DNA from: an uncultured Bacilli bacterium
Lineage (GTDB): Bacteria > Bacillota_I > Bacilli_A > RF39 > UBA660
Length of the DNA: 64,000 bases
Direction of reading: 5' to 3'
Assembly (NCBI GenBank): GCA_910588195.1
Contig: CAJUPN010000007.1
Coordinates: forward strand, 1-64,000
Shown in pieces: positions 51,186 through 59,713 of the stretch (position 1 is its first letter; each line of letters begins with the position of its first letter). A program made the position numbers and the translations under genes. Under the pieces are notes generated by a model. That model made no database searches, had not been told where the DNA came from, and was given only the letters and a program-made list of their open reading frames with translations.

Positions 51186-51729
51186 ATTCAATTATCTCCT
51201 CACTTATTTTTTGTGATATATTGATGAGAAATAAAGAAAAATCTTCTTCATCTAGATTTTTTAATTTTCCATCTTGATTCTTATCTAAGCATGATAGATT
51301 ATATAATAATTTTTTCTTATCAATATTTTCTGTTGTTTTAGTAAGAATTCTTTTTATGCTTTTTTTATCAAGGTCAAATCTTTTTAGCAGTTTTTTATTT
51401 AAAATATCATAATCACGATAAATTGATTTATCACAAAAAGCATTTTTATTTTTTACTTTTTCTGGAACATAATCTTCTAGAAAATAAAAGTCTAAAAGAA
51501 GATGAGTAAAATATGCTAATTCTTTATTATCATTAAAATCTAAATTATCTTTCCAATATTTTATATCGGGAACTAAATATAACTTTCCTTTAATTTTATG
51601 GTGAGATAAAAAGCAGTTTTCTAATAATATGTCTGGCATAATATTTCCTCGAATAAAGTCATCACTATTTAGTTTTAATTTTTCTCCCACTAACTTGGCT
51701 ACAACCATATGTGATGCTATCCCTGGCAT
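51142..51729 (-). CDS. Zinc-dependent phospholipase C-like protein
   Basis: 195 aa. The N-terminal MPGIASHMVVAKLVGEKL, then FIRGNIMPDIL and further conserved His/Asp residues (HHK, YFTHLLLDFYF) match the Zn_dep_PLPC family. There is no signal peptide, so the cytoplasmic members' substrate is uncertain. A 17-codon upstream reading frame with a strong ribosome binding site overlaps its start. First gene of the operon with the NrtR-like gene and rdgB. Confidence 0.75.
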   Translation of the reverse strand: MPGIASHMVVAKLVGEKLKLNSDDFIRGNIMPDILLENCFLSHHKIKGKLYLVPDIKYWKDNLDFNDNKELAYFTHLLLDFYFLEDYVPEKVKNKNAFCDKSIYRDYDILNKKLLKRFDLDKKSIKRILTKTTENIDKKKLLYNLSCLDKNQDGKLKNLDEEDFSLFLINISQKISEEIIEYASKPSKLSIHFRQ

Positions 51730-51770
51730 AGTATTAGTCCTAAAACTGTTGCCCCTATTTCTAAAAACAT
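51717..51770 (-). CDS. Short leader peptide ORF ahead of PLC-like gene
   Basis: Seventeen codons (MFLEIGATVLGLILCQG). AAAGGA lies nine bases before the ATG, better than the site of the downstream gene, and the frame ends at 51717 after passing the ATG of the PLC-like gene. It may serve translational coupling or attenuation. Too short to be sure. Confidence 0.35.
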   Translation of the reverse strand: MFLEIGATVLGLILCQG

Positions 51771-51794
51771 ATCTATCAGTCCTTTACATATTGT

Positions 51795-51823
51795 ATATTA
51801 TACTATATGTTTGTATTTGTCAA
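51795..51823 (-). promoter_or_regulatory. Promoter of PLC-NrtR-rdgB operon
   Basis: Consensus -35 TTGACA (51818-51823) with TAATAT (51795-51800) 17 bases away; a TATAAT two bases closer overlaps it. Confidence 0.7.
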
Positions 51824-51871
51824 TATATTTATTGTATTTTTTACCATATGTACACATAAAAAAATAAAATG

Positions 51872-51892
51872 GATTTTTAATCCACTTTATTT
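51872..51892 (-). terminator. Terminator of DHH phosphoesterase gene
   Basis: Stem around AATCCA/TGGATT with a short loop, followed by ATTTTTTT on the minus strand. Confidence 0.7.
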
Positions 51893-51898
51893 ATATCT

Positions 51899-52822
51899 TT
51901 AAAAAAGTTTTAGAATATATTTGAAATTTTCATTATCTTGAGGATTTGAGGCAGCATTTTTATGTCCTGAACCACCGAAATACTCAGCAATCACTGAAAC
52001 ATCCACATCTTTTATTGAGCGATAAGATACACTGTCCCTATCTTCCATGATCATTCCAATAGCGTCTATATCATTTTTATTATTATCCTTTATGACATCT
52101 GCTACGTCATTTCGATATTTATATAAACTTTTAATATATCCGACTTTAAAGTTATTATCTTTAATATTTAAAGTTTCAACAATCATTATATCAAGCATTT
52201 TGTTTATTTCTTCTAATAATATCCTATCAAACTCTGCTACAATCAATTCTTCTTCTTCGTTTAAAACAACTTTATTACTACTTGTAATTATTCTATTTAT
52301 CATTGATAAGTAAAAGTCAATTCCTTGAGTTTCAAAAATTATATGTAATTTACGTGCAAGATAATTTTTGTTTTTATACCAATCCCATGTGTCATATTGG
52401 CGAGTTAATTCAACAAACTCATCTAAGACATCACTTCTATCAATTAAATTGTTATTTTTTAAGTATTTGTAAAATAGACTTGTTCCACTTTCTTTAATAC
52501 TTGCTTCTTCTGATACAACAGTGACAAAATCAAAACAATTAAATTCTTCAGCTGTTTTATGATGGTCTAAAACTTCAAACTTTTTACTTAAAGTTTCGTC
52601 CTTGGCAATCATTTTTAATGTTTCTTCTTTAGGACATAAATCTGTAACGATTATTTTGTCATAAGAAGAAATATCTTCCTTATCCAATGTCGTATTGATT
52701 TTTTCATCTAATTCAAAAGTTTTCGATAAAACTAATTTATATTCTATTTTTGCTGTTTCAGCAAGAGATGCACATCCTAGTCCATCAATATTTTGCTCGT
52801 GTGTAAATAATAATACTTTCAT
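51899..52822 (-). CDS. DHH-family phosphoesterase
   Basis: 307 aa. DHH motifs: FTHEQNIDGLGCASL near residue 6 (in place of THxDxDG), IVTDLCP near 58, LDHHKT near 87; C-terminal DHHA1 GGSGHKNAASN near 288. Members hydrolyse small oligonucleotides or nucleotides such as pAp or cyclic dinucleotides. The unusual first motif (HEQNIDG) still provides metal ligands. Single gene with its own terminator. The exact substrate is open. Confidence 0.85.
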   Translation of the reverse strand: MKVLLFTHEQNIDGLGCASLAETAKIEYKLVLSKTFELDEKINTTLDKEDISSYDKIIVTDLCPKEETLKMIAKDETLSKKFEVLDHHKTAEEFNCFDFVTVVSEEASIKESGTSLFYKYLKNNNLIDRSDVLDEFVELTRQYDTWDWYKNKNYLARKLHIIFETQGIDFYLSMINRIITSSNKVVLNEEEELIVAEFDRILLEEINKMLDIMIVETLNIKDNNFKVGYIKSLYKYRNDVADVIKDNNKNDIDAIGMIMEDRDSVSYRSIKDVDVSVIAEYFGGSGHKNAASNPQDNENFKYILKLF

Positions 52823-52841
52823 GTTGTCTCCTTATTTTATA

Positions 52842-53861
52842 TTATGATTTTAAGTTTAATAATTTTGTGATTTTTTCTTTGATTAATCCCCCAAATGCAG
52901 GAGGTGGATCAATTGGAACTATATTTAATTTTAGTTTAATTAATTCAAATAGCTCGTCAATATTATATTGTGATTCTATTTCTTCATAAAAATTTAATTG
53001 ATTTAAACGCAAAGCATATTTAGCTTTCTCTTCTCCTAGTGCAAAAAGACAAAGTAAGAATGCATATCTTTGGTTTTCTTCATGATTAATCATCTCATCA
53101 ATTATTTTACGATACCAATTTACTTTTACCACCATCTCATCACTCATCAAGGCAAATAAGAAATTTCCTATTTCGTAATGCTTAGCTAATATCCTCATAT
53201 TTTCAAGATGGTATGGGTCACTTAAAGAGACTTTATCAATAGCTAAATTATTAATAGAGCTCTTAGGATGCAGATTTGACATTTGTAAAATTTCAGATGG
53301 ACTTTTTAAAATTGTTTGCATATCAATTTTATGATAACCACTAGCAATAGAATCTTGATTTTTTGCCGTAGTAGCTAGTGCATCCCATAAAACATAATCA
53401 AAACGTTTTTCACTAGTGTCTCTCGCAGTAACAAGCATTTCAAAATCTTCATCATGAAATGGACTATTGATAAATGCTGATTTACCAATTATCCAAAGTG
53501 GTGTTTGAGCACATTTTGCTCTTTTTAAAGTTTCTATATCTTGAAAGAATTTTGGACTATCTAAAAACTCTTTTTCTACTAAAGCATTAAAAAGATGATG
53601 GTAACCTTCAGCATTAGAAATGCTAGCTATAGCTTCAACTCTAGCATTGTAATCCTCTTTAGTAAGTAAGTTACGATTCAATAGTAATGATGGACTAAAT
53701 TCTATTTTATTTGGATCTATATTTAAATTAAGTAAATTATTTATTTCCCTTTCATTTAAAGATTTTATCCATATACTTAATTCTCCTTCATTAGAAAAAT
53801 ATTGAAGAAGATTATATTTTTCAAAAGTTGCTATAATACTTCTAGTTGGTAATGTTTGCAT
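52842..53861 (-). CDS. Hypothetical cytoplasmic repeat-like protein
   Basis: 339 aa, all-helical, no signal or membrane segment. Recurrent Leu/Asn/Glu-rich helices (EREINNLLNLNIDPNKIEFSP, NRNLLTKEDYNARVEAIASI) and segments such as FINSPFHDEDFEMLVTARDTSEKRF suggest an alpha-solenoid. I do not recognise a family. It lies 19 bases upstream of the DHH gene and may be its operon partner. Confidence 0.5.
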   Translation of the reverse strand: MQTLPTRSIIATFEKYNLLQYFSNEGELSIWIKSLNEREINNLLNLNIDPNKIEFSPSLLLNRNLLTKEDYNARVEAIASISNAEGYHHLFNALVEKEFLDSPKFFQDIETLKRAKCAQTPLWIIGKSAFINSPFHDEDFEMLVTARDTSEKRFDYVLWDALATTAKNQDSIASGYHKIDMQTILKSPSEILQMSNLHPKSSINNLAIDKVSLSDPYHLENMRILAKHYEIGNFLFALMSDEMVVKVNWYRKIIDEMINHEENQRYAFLLCLFALGEEKAKYALRLNQLNFYEEIESQYNIDELFELIKLKLNIVPIDPPPAFGGLIKEKITKLLNLKS

Positions 53862-53940
53862 ATTTTCTAGTACTCCTTATTTTTAGAATACCCCTTTGAA
53901 TAATTTATATCATATTCTAGTTTTTTCATCAAGTAAAAAA

Positions 53941-53957
53941 AGATACCTTTGGTATCT
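53941..53957 (-). terminator. Terminator of 188-aa membrane-protein gene
   Basis: AGATACC/GGTATCT with a three-base loop followed by TTTTTTT on the minus strand. Confidence 0.8.
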
Positions 53958-53959
53958 TC

Positions 53960-54526
53960 TTATGAGTTTTTAAACTTTAATTTAAATATTTCTACTTCAC
54001 ACCCATCTTCTACAGTACAAAACTCAGCTTCAACTCTTATAATATTTTGAAAATTATCTTTATTAGTAAGATCAAAAGAAGTCGTTTTACTTTTTTTAGT
54101 ATTACTATAATTTATTAAGTCTTCTTCATAAAAATTATAATCTTCAATTGTTTCATGTAATTTATTTAAACCAATTTTTCTAGTCTTTTTCTTCCAAACA
54201 TTACCCCCAAAATAAATAGTTATTTTCTCTCTTGTAAGTCCATCTATTATGTTGGTTTGTTCAAAATCTGTTATAAGTACTTTTTTACTAAATTTACTTT
54301 CTAATTCTCCAGTATTAAAAAATACTTTTCCAGTACTAAAGTTATAATGCTCACTGTCGCCAGTAAACTCAAAAGTACTAACTCCAAAATCTCCCAAGTC
54401 TGGTTCAATATGATCATCTTTATATTGCTTTATTGTTAGAAATACAAGAAGCACTATTATTGCAAATAAAATAATTAAACTAATCATTCCTTTTATATAT
54501 TTTTTCATATGATAACTCCTAAACAT
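53960..54526 (-). CDS. Single-pass membrane protein, hypothetical
   Basis: 188 aa with an N-terminal membrane helix (about 12-31) preceded by Lys/His, and an extracytoplasmic strand-rich domain (STFEFTGDSEHYNFSTGKVFF, IRVEAEFCTVEDGCEVEIF) with two nearby cysteines. No known family. Single-gene unit with a terminator. Confidence 0.5.
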   Translation of the reverse strand: MFRSYHMKKYIKGMISLIILFAIIVLLVFLTIKQYKDDHIEPDLGDFGVSTFEFTGDSEHYNFSTGKVFFNTGELESKFSKKVLITDFEQTNIIDGLTREKITIYFGGNVWKKKTRKIGLNKLHETIEDYNFYEEDLINYSNTKKSKTTSFDLTNKDNFQNIIRVEAEFCTVEDGCEVEIFKLKFKNS

Positions 54527-54576
54527 ATCCCCATTAGTATACTATAAGTAATGATCTTCTACAAGTTTAAACAAAA

Positions 54577-54610
54577 AAAGAGAGTATGAGAACAAACTCA
54601 TACTCTCTTT
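54577..54610 (-). terminator. Terminator of second ArpU-like gene
   Basis: Perfect 14-bp arms AAAGAGAGTATGAG/CTCATACTCTCTTT; minus-strand T-run follows. Confidence 0.85.
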
Positions 54611-55124
54611 ATAATAAATTTTTTCTTGCAAATTCAATTTTAATTTTTACTAAACAGCTCTTTTTTATTTTTTGAAGAGTCTTTCGACAAATAAGCATTT
54701 TTTCACTTATTTGTTCTTCTGATTTTCCTTCAAAAAAAGAATCTATTAAGTATATTGCTTCTTCATACTTTAACTTTTTAGATAATTCTAAAAGAGTGTA
54801 ATAAAGATTTTCTTCCCAAGTATAATAATCTATATTCTTTTCTACATAGTCACCTACTGGATCACTGATTTTGCCATCAGAAAATGAAGGAATTTCTTTA
54901 TTAGTTTTTGATTGGATTGAATACTCATCTTCAAAAGATATGATGTATTGTAAATCTTTAAACTTTCTAAATATCTGTTGAATTTGTTTTTTTAGTTCAA
55001 CATTATAAAATTTCTTAGTTGCTTTTTCACTTAGCAAATTATTATAATTATTGATTCTTGAATTATTAATTATCTCTTCATGTACTAACAAGATGTGTTT
55101 TAATGTTAGATTATTTTTTACCAC
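54609..55124 (-). CDS. ArpU-like phage regulator, second copy
   Basis: 171 aa. The C-terminus (SFFEGKSEEQISEKMLICRKTLQKIKKSCLVKI) is clearly paralogous to the regulator at 34270-34782, and the DPVGDYVEKNID segment is also shared. No phage structural or lysis genes lie around it; instead a long non-coding region precedes it. It may be the relic of a second island or a trans-acting regulator of the first. Confidence 0.6.
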   Translation of the reverse strand: MVKNNLTLKHILLVHEEIINNSRINNYNNLLSEKATKKFYNVELKKQIQQIFRKFKDLQYIISFEDEYSIQSKTNKEIPSFSDGKISDPVGDYVEKNIDYYTWEENLYYTLLELSKKLKYEEAIYLIDSFFEGKSEEQISEKMLICRKTLQKIKKSCLVKIKIEFARKNLL

Positions 55125-55214
55125 AATTATTTCTCCTATAACTATTTTTTGTTATCTATTTATCATTGTTATGAAAATAGATGATTAGTATTCTTATTGA
55201 CTATATTTTATCAT

Positions 55215-55386
55215 CAATAAGATAATTAAATAACATAAAAACTACGACAACAAGGGTATCGTCTAGTCTCTTTGTAAATTCAAAAAAATTAATTTACTTT
55301 GGTAAATTATTTTTGAATTAACATACTTTTCATTTTTTGACTGCAAAAATGGGTCCAGTCGACTTATCAGTAGGTCCCATTTCTGC
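55215..55386 (-). ncRNA. Possible small structured RNA upstream of ArpU-like gene
   Basis: An extended -10 element (TGATATAAT, 55388-55396) is followed on the minus strand by a strong hairpin (GCAGAAATGGG/CCCATTTTTGC, 55343-55386, containing the palindrome AGTCGACT). A long AT hairpin follows (55277-55319), then a short stem ACGATA/TGTCGT with TTTTT. This could be an RNA of about 170 nt or the structured leader of the ArpU-like gene. Confidence 0.35.
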
Positions 55387-55439
55387 TATTATATCACCTT
55401 TATTGATTTTATTCCCCCCTTTTTATTAACAAACTGTCA

Positions 55440-55700
55440 TATTTTAAATAAAAATAATATTTTTTTATATTTTCTGAATAATTAATTAACAAATAAATTT
55501 TATTAAAATTCTCCTAAAAGTAGCCTTATTCTGAGCTTTTTTTATCCCTTGATTTTTACCTTCTAGAGACGACAATTACTTTACTAATATCCGTGTAAAT
55601 CTCTTGAAGGTGATAATTTCCTCTTCAAAAAAAATTTAAATTAAAAAAAATATATATTAAACTAATTTTTTATTTTTAATATTTTTTTATTTTTATTTTA
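55440..55700. other. AT-rich non-coding stretch
   Basis: About 260 bases with long A and T runs and no open frame with a ribosome binding site. A short, less AT-rich patch (55540-55610) might be structured, but I cannot name it. Confidence 0.3.
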
Positions 55701-55704
55701 ATAC

Positions 55705-55748
55705 AGACATAAAAAAATGAACTAATTCAAAAGAGAATTAATTCATTT
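55705..55748 (-). terminator. Terminator of 99-aa gene; second copy of 44-bp element
   Basis: Same stem and T-run as 49798-49841, one mismatch over 44 bases. Confidence 0.85.
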
Positions 55749-55821
55749 AACTATATTATAGCGAATGGTCTTGAAAAGACCATATACTTTTTTGAATAAA
55801 TTTTGAGTATTTTTTGTATAC

Positions 55822-56121
55822 TTATTGATTAAAAAAAAAGTCAGTTTTATATTTATCAATTTTAAGAACTAGATAGTCATAATAAGAGGTAGCAACTAAT
55901 TTATTTTTATTAGTTTTATAATATAATCCAGTCGCTATATTTTTATTATCTTCAATAAAACAATAAACTTCATAAATATCATGTTTTGGAATGTATGTGA
56001 TAAAAACGCCCATATTATAAGTATCTTTTTTTATATTATAAGTATTAATTATTTCTTTTTCTTCGTTTTTAAATTCTGATTTTGAATATTTTTTTAATTC
56101 AACTATATCATTTTTTTCCAT
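55822..56121 (-). CDS. Small hypothetical protein
   Basis: 99 aa, soluble and strand-rich (KDTYNMGVFITYIPKHDIYEVYCFIED, NKLVATSYYDYLVLKI). No family recognised. A strong ribosome binding site (GAGGAG) and a terminator support a real gene. A compact beta-barrel or immunity-type fold is possible. Confidence 0.5.
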   Translation of the reverse strand: MEKNDIVELKKYSKSEFKNEEKEIINTYNIKKDTYNMGVFITYIPKHDIYEVYCFIEDNKNIATGLYYKTNKNKLVATSYYDYLVLKIDKYKTDFFFNQ

Positions 56122-56250
56122 AAATTTCTCCTCAGATGTTGTACGATTAGCCTTCTTATTTTTAATATAAGTATGTTTCTATCTAATTTAATTATAACAC
56201 ATGGAAATAAAATAACCATCATTATTTATGATTTTATTAAAAGTTAAGAT

Positions 56251-56268
56251 TGGGGACGGACTTAACAA
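56251..56268. repeat. GC-rich palindrome in AT-rich spacer
   Basis: CGGACTT/AAGTCCG with a three-base loop, preceded by GGGGA. There is no T-tract. It resembles dispersed REP-like palindromes; only one copy is in the window. Confidence 0.4.
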
Positions 56269-56289
56269 GTCCGCTCAATTAATCATTAA

Positions 56290-56913
56290 TTAATCAATTA
56301 AAATTTTGATTTTTTCAAGTTCCTTATTATATAAATTTAATGTGTAGCTTAATTCCTTTGAATTAGAATCATAATTATATTTTTCTTCACAATCACTTAT
56401 ACTATTAACTAATTTATTTCTATTTATAGTTTTGTCACTATTAAGAATTTTATTATTTTTAAAATATTTTTTATAATCTTTTAAAAGTATTTCTTCTTTT
56501 TTATTTTCATTAAAGTTTTTTACTCTTTTTATAATAGTTGATTCATCAATCGTTTTTATACTATTAAAAATAATATCTTCTACTTTACTTTTATTAATTA
56601 TTGCTGTATAGCTTTTATTAGTTTCAACTACCCCATCAATAACATATGTGAAAATAATTTTGCCATTATGATTATCTATTCTGTCATAAGTTATTTTGTA
56701 ATCATTTTCATTAAATGTTTGATCTTGAAGAGAAATTTTATTTACAGTCTCTTCTAAAATATTGTTAAAAACTTCTGAGTTTTCCACATAAGCATAACTT
56801 TTATCACTCATAATATTGTTTCTATTTAGTTTATCTTTATAATATAGAGTTGACGCTACTATTAATATTAATAATATGGAAAAGGAAATTTGGATTCTTT
56901 TTTCTTTGAACAT
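56290..56913 (-). CDS. Membrane-anchored hypothetical protein
   Basis: 207 aa with one N-terminal membrane helix (about 8-25) and a Lys/Asn-rich extracytoplasmic part whose middle (FNENDYKITYDRIDNHNGKI, VVETNKSYTAIINK) looks like two small alpha/beta repeats. No lipobox. Unknown function. AAAGGTG precedes the ATG. Confidence 0.5.
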   Translation of the reverse strand: MFKEKRIQISFSILLILIVASTLYYKDKLNRNNIMSDKSYAYVENSEVFNNILEETVNKISLQDQTFNENDYKITYDRIDNHNGKIIFTYVIDGVVETNKSYTAIINKSKVEDIIFNSIKTIDESTIIKRVKNFNENKKEEILLKDYKKYFKNNKILNSDKTINRNKLVNSISDCEEKYNYDSNSKELSYTLNLYNKELEKIKILID

Positions 56914-57018
56914 AATATCACCTTTCTTATTTAATTTATTATTATACAGGAGAATATAAGAAATGTATATTATAAATTTTTATGTTATGAATATATATTG
57001 TCTTAGGAGGTAATCTTT

Positions 57019-57507
57019 ATGTATGCAGCTAATAAACCTTATCCTAATATAAATGTTAAAAGAAGAAATACTGATTATGCTAAACTTTTATTACATGATT
57101 ATGCTGGCATTAATGGAGAAGATACAGCTATTCATCAATATTTTTATCAGTCTTTAATTGTTCCTAATAAAAATCTAAGTGAGGATTTAAAACATATATC
57201 AGAAGTAGAAATGAAACATTTAGATATTTTAGGGAGACTTATTGAACTCTTAGGAATAAAACCTATTTTTGGTGTTTTGGGAGATAATTCATTAACTCCG
57301 TGGACTGCCAAGTATATTGATTATTCAGTTAAAGTTAAAGATATTTTAATCCAAAATATAAAGCACGAAAGATTAGCAATTGAGACTTACAAAAAACATA
57401 TAGAAATTATTGATGATGAAGATATTAAAGCTATACTTGAACGTATTATTGAAGATGAGATTGTTCACATTAAAATATTTTATTCGTATTTAAAAAAGGA
57501 AAAGTAA
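57019..57507 (+). CDS. Ferritin-like (rubrerythrin-type) protein
   Basis: 162 aa, four-helix ferritin-like fold. Metal-ligand pattern: GEDTAIHQY (Glu near residue 34), SEVEMKHLDILG (ExxH near 63), ERLAIETY (Glu near 120) and EDEIVHIKIF (ExxH near 150). The N-terminal MYAANKPYPNI and YAKLLLHDYAGINGE are typical of small clostridial ferritin-like proteins related to rubrerythrin/CotJC. Likely role: diiron peroxide or oxygen handling. There is no rubredoxin domain. AGGAGG precedes the ATG. Confidence 0.85.
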   Translation: MYAANKPYPNINVKRRNTDYAKLLLHDYAGINGEDTAIHQYFYQSLIVPNKNLSEDLKHISEVEMKHLDILGRLIELLGIKPIFGVLGDNSLTPWTAKYIDYSVKVKDILIQNIKHERLAIETYKKHIEIIDDEDIKAILERIIEDEIVHIKIFYSYLKKEK

Positions 57508-57527
57508 TTTAAATTCTTTTCCTTTTT
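57493..57527. terminator. Bidirectional terminator
   Basis: AAAAGGAAAAG/CTTTTCCTTTT stem between the convergent ferritin-like and carboxypeptidase genes, T-rich on both strands. Confidence 0.7.
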
Positions 57528-58714
57528 GTTTTTTTCTTCTTTAATTTTCTTAATAGATACAATAGTATAATTATTCCAATGAGCATTAAGATAAGTATTA
57601 CTTTATATTTTATTATTACTTTAAAGATATCTATTTTTATTTCTTTATCTATTATTACTTCTTCTTCATCTAATAATACTCCATCATAATAGTATTTTAA
57701 ATTTCCTATTTTTCCTTTACTATTAAATGATAAAGTTTTTTCACCAATATATTCTACTTTAAATAAATCTTGGTTGTAATCAGTTGGTAAGTATTTTGAA
57801 ACGGTCTTTGTGGAGGTTATTTCATACTCGTCAATTTGTGATAATTCTACGGGTAAAGATTTTATTTTGCTTCCTGAAGTAATTAAAGCTTGCATATCAT
57901 AATTACTTTCTAAAAATTCAATTAGGGTTAGGGCGTCTTTAACATTATAAGCTTCTTTTATTATTGGAGGAGCTTTTAAAGTAATTATTATAACATCATG
58001 TCCATTGATATTAGTTAAAGCAGCTATGCATAATCCAGATTTAGAAGTATAACCTGTTTTACTGCCAATTATTTTTGATGTATCTAAATTTAAATTTTTT
58101 GTGTAACCAAGAACTGTCGATTTAACTATTTTTCCATTACTTAAAGTATAATCTTTAGTACAAAAGATTTTTTTGAAGGTTTCATTTTTTAAAGAATATT
58201 TCAATATTTTTAAAATATCTTCTGCTGTGCTGTAATGCCCCTCTTCATCTAAACCAGTAACATTTTTAAAATGCGTGTTTGTTGCACCAATCTTGGAGGC
58301 TAAGTCATTCATGTCCTTAACAAAAGTAGAAACTGTAGAGGAAGATGAAATAGCAAGTGCTTGCGTAGCATCTGCTCCACTTGGCAAAATGGAAGCATAA
58401 AGTAAATCTTCTATTGTTAAATTATCGCCTACAGTTAGTCCAGCAACTGATGCATCCCACGGAATTCCTACAAATACTTGATCTGTAATTAAAAATTCTT
58501 TTTTTATATCTGGATTTTTTTCAATAGCTGTTATGGTTGTCATTATCTTAGTAAGAGAAGCAATGTTTGATATTTCCTGACTATTTTGTTCTAATAAAAC
58601 AGTATCATCTGTTAAATCATATATTAGAACTTTACTAGAATAAATCTCAGGTAAATTTAACGCATAAACATTTACCTGGATAAATAAACAAATTAGTATT
58701 AATATTTTTTTCAT
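57509..58714 (-). CDS. dacF: D-alanyl-D-alanine carboxypeptidase (S11, DacF-like)
   Basis: 401 aa. Signal peptide (1-18), SLTK active site at residues 53-56, an SxN-position motif SGADATQA at 112-119 with Ala in place of the usual Asn, and KTGYTSKSG near 216. A C-terminal beta domain and a membrane helix (about 370-390) follow. It trims the terminal D-Ala of peptidoglycan stem peptides. It sits 13 bases downstream of the cohesin-like membrane gene in a two-gene operon. Its presence shows the organism has a cell wall. Confidence 0.9.
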   Translation of the reverse strand: MKKILILICLFIQVNVYALNLPEIYSSKVLIYDLTDDTVLLEQNSQEISNIASLTKIMTTITAIEKNPDIKKEFLITDQVFVGIPWDASVAGLTVGDNLTIEDLLYASILPSGADATQALAISSSSTVSTFVKDMNDLASKIGATNTHFKNVTGLDEEGHYSTAEDILKILKYSLKNETFKKIFCTKDYTLSNGKIVKSTVLGYTKNLNLDTSKIIGSKTGYTSKSGLCIAALTNINGHDVIIITLKAPPIIKEAYNVKDALTLIEFLESNYDMQALITSGSKIKSLPVELSQIDEYEITSTKTVSKYLPTDYNQDLFKVEYIGEKTLSFNSKGKIGNLKYYYDGVLLDEEEVIIDKEIKIDIFKVIIKYKVILILMLIGIIILLYLLRKLKKKKTKRKRI

Positions 58715-58727
58715 TGCATTCCTCTTT

Positions 58728-59576
58728 TTATAACTTTTTTAACATCTTTTCTAATTTGCGATATCTTATTTTATTTATAATAGCGTTCGCTAAAGCAAGT
58801 AAAATAATTATTGTTAAACCTATTATTACATAAGTTATTATTTTTTTGTTTATCTTTTTTCTTTTTTCTCGATCTTCTTTAATTATTTCTTCTTTATTAT
58901 TTTTAGTTATACTTTCAGTAGTTGTTACATTTGAAGTTGTTGTCGTCGTTGATGTTATCTTCTTTGTAGTAATTACAGGTGGTTTTTTTATAACATTTGA
59001 TTCTATTTTTCCTACACTTTCATTAGGTGCAACAAATTGGGTATTGGCCTCTAAAATATTAATACTTTTAAACTGATTAGAAACAAAATCAACTTCTTTT
59101 ACATCCTCTTCAGTATATCCTTCTAACTTGGAAGCTTCAAGTGTAAATGCTCCAACTTCTCCTATACCAAAGTTAGTTTGTCCAACACCTTTAGCAAATA
59201 GTTCTACTTTTGCTTCAAAAGTACTACAAAAAACATTGTTTGTACAATCATTACCCACAAGTATGTTTTCTGGATTAATAGTAGCAGTCATAACGTATAT
59301 TCCTTCGGATTGACCAAATGTTGTTATAAAGTTTACTGCTTTAGTTTCTTCCACTACAAACATTTTATTATCGTATTTTAATTCCACAACAATAAAATAA
59401 ACTAAGTCTTCTGATATATCTATACCAGAAAACTCTACCCCTAAATCAATATAAAATGATTCCCCTTGCGTAACTTGATCAGGAACTTCAAGTGTTGTTT
59501 TAGTAATACTACTAGCATAAACATTAGTTGTATTAATTGTAAATAATAATAAAAATAGTAAAAATAGCTTTTTCAT
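58728..59576 (-). CDS. Membrane-anchored cohesin-like surface protein
   Basis: 282 aa: signal peptide (1-21), a strand-rich cohesin/immunoglobulin-like domain (about 22-170; PDQVTQGESFYIDLGVEF, VYFIVVELKYDNKMF), a Thr/Ser-rich wall-spanning linker (about 200-225) and a C-terminal membrane helix (about 248-268) with basic tail. The domain call is by pattern only. Encoded immediately upstream of the carboxypeptidase. Confidence 0.65.
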   Translation of the reverse strand: MKKLFLLFLLLFTINTTNVYASSITKTTLEVPDQVTQGESFYIDLGVEFSGIDISEDLVYFIVVELKYDNKMFVVEETKAVNFITTFGQSEGIYVMTATINPENILVGNDCTNNVFCSTFEAKVELFAKGVGQTNFGIGEVGAFTLEASKLEGYTEEDVKEVDFVSNQFKSINILEANTQFVAPNESVGKIESNVIKKPPVITTKKITSTTTTTSNVTTTESITKNNKEEIIKEDREKRKKINKKIITYVIIGLTIIILLALANAIINKIRYRKLEKMLKKL

Positions 59577-59713
59577 ATAACCTCTTATAACTCTAAGCTA
59601 AATATAACACATATTTTTATATAATAATAGAATTTTAAGTAAGAATTTTATATTTATTTTAACTATAACGTATAACTGTATATTTATAGCCGAAAATAGT
59701 AATAGGTGATCAC

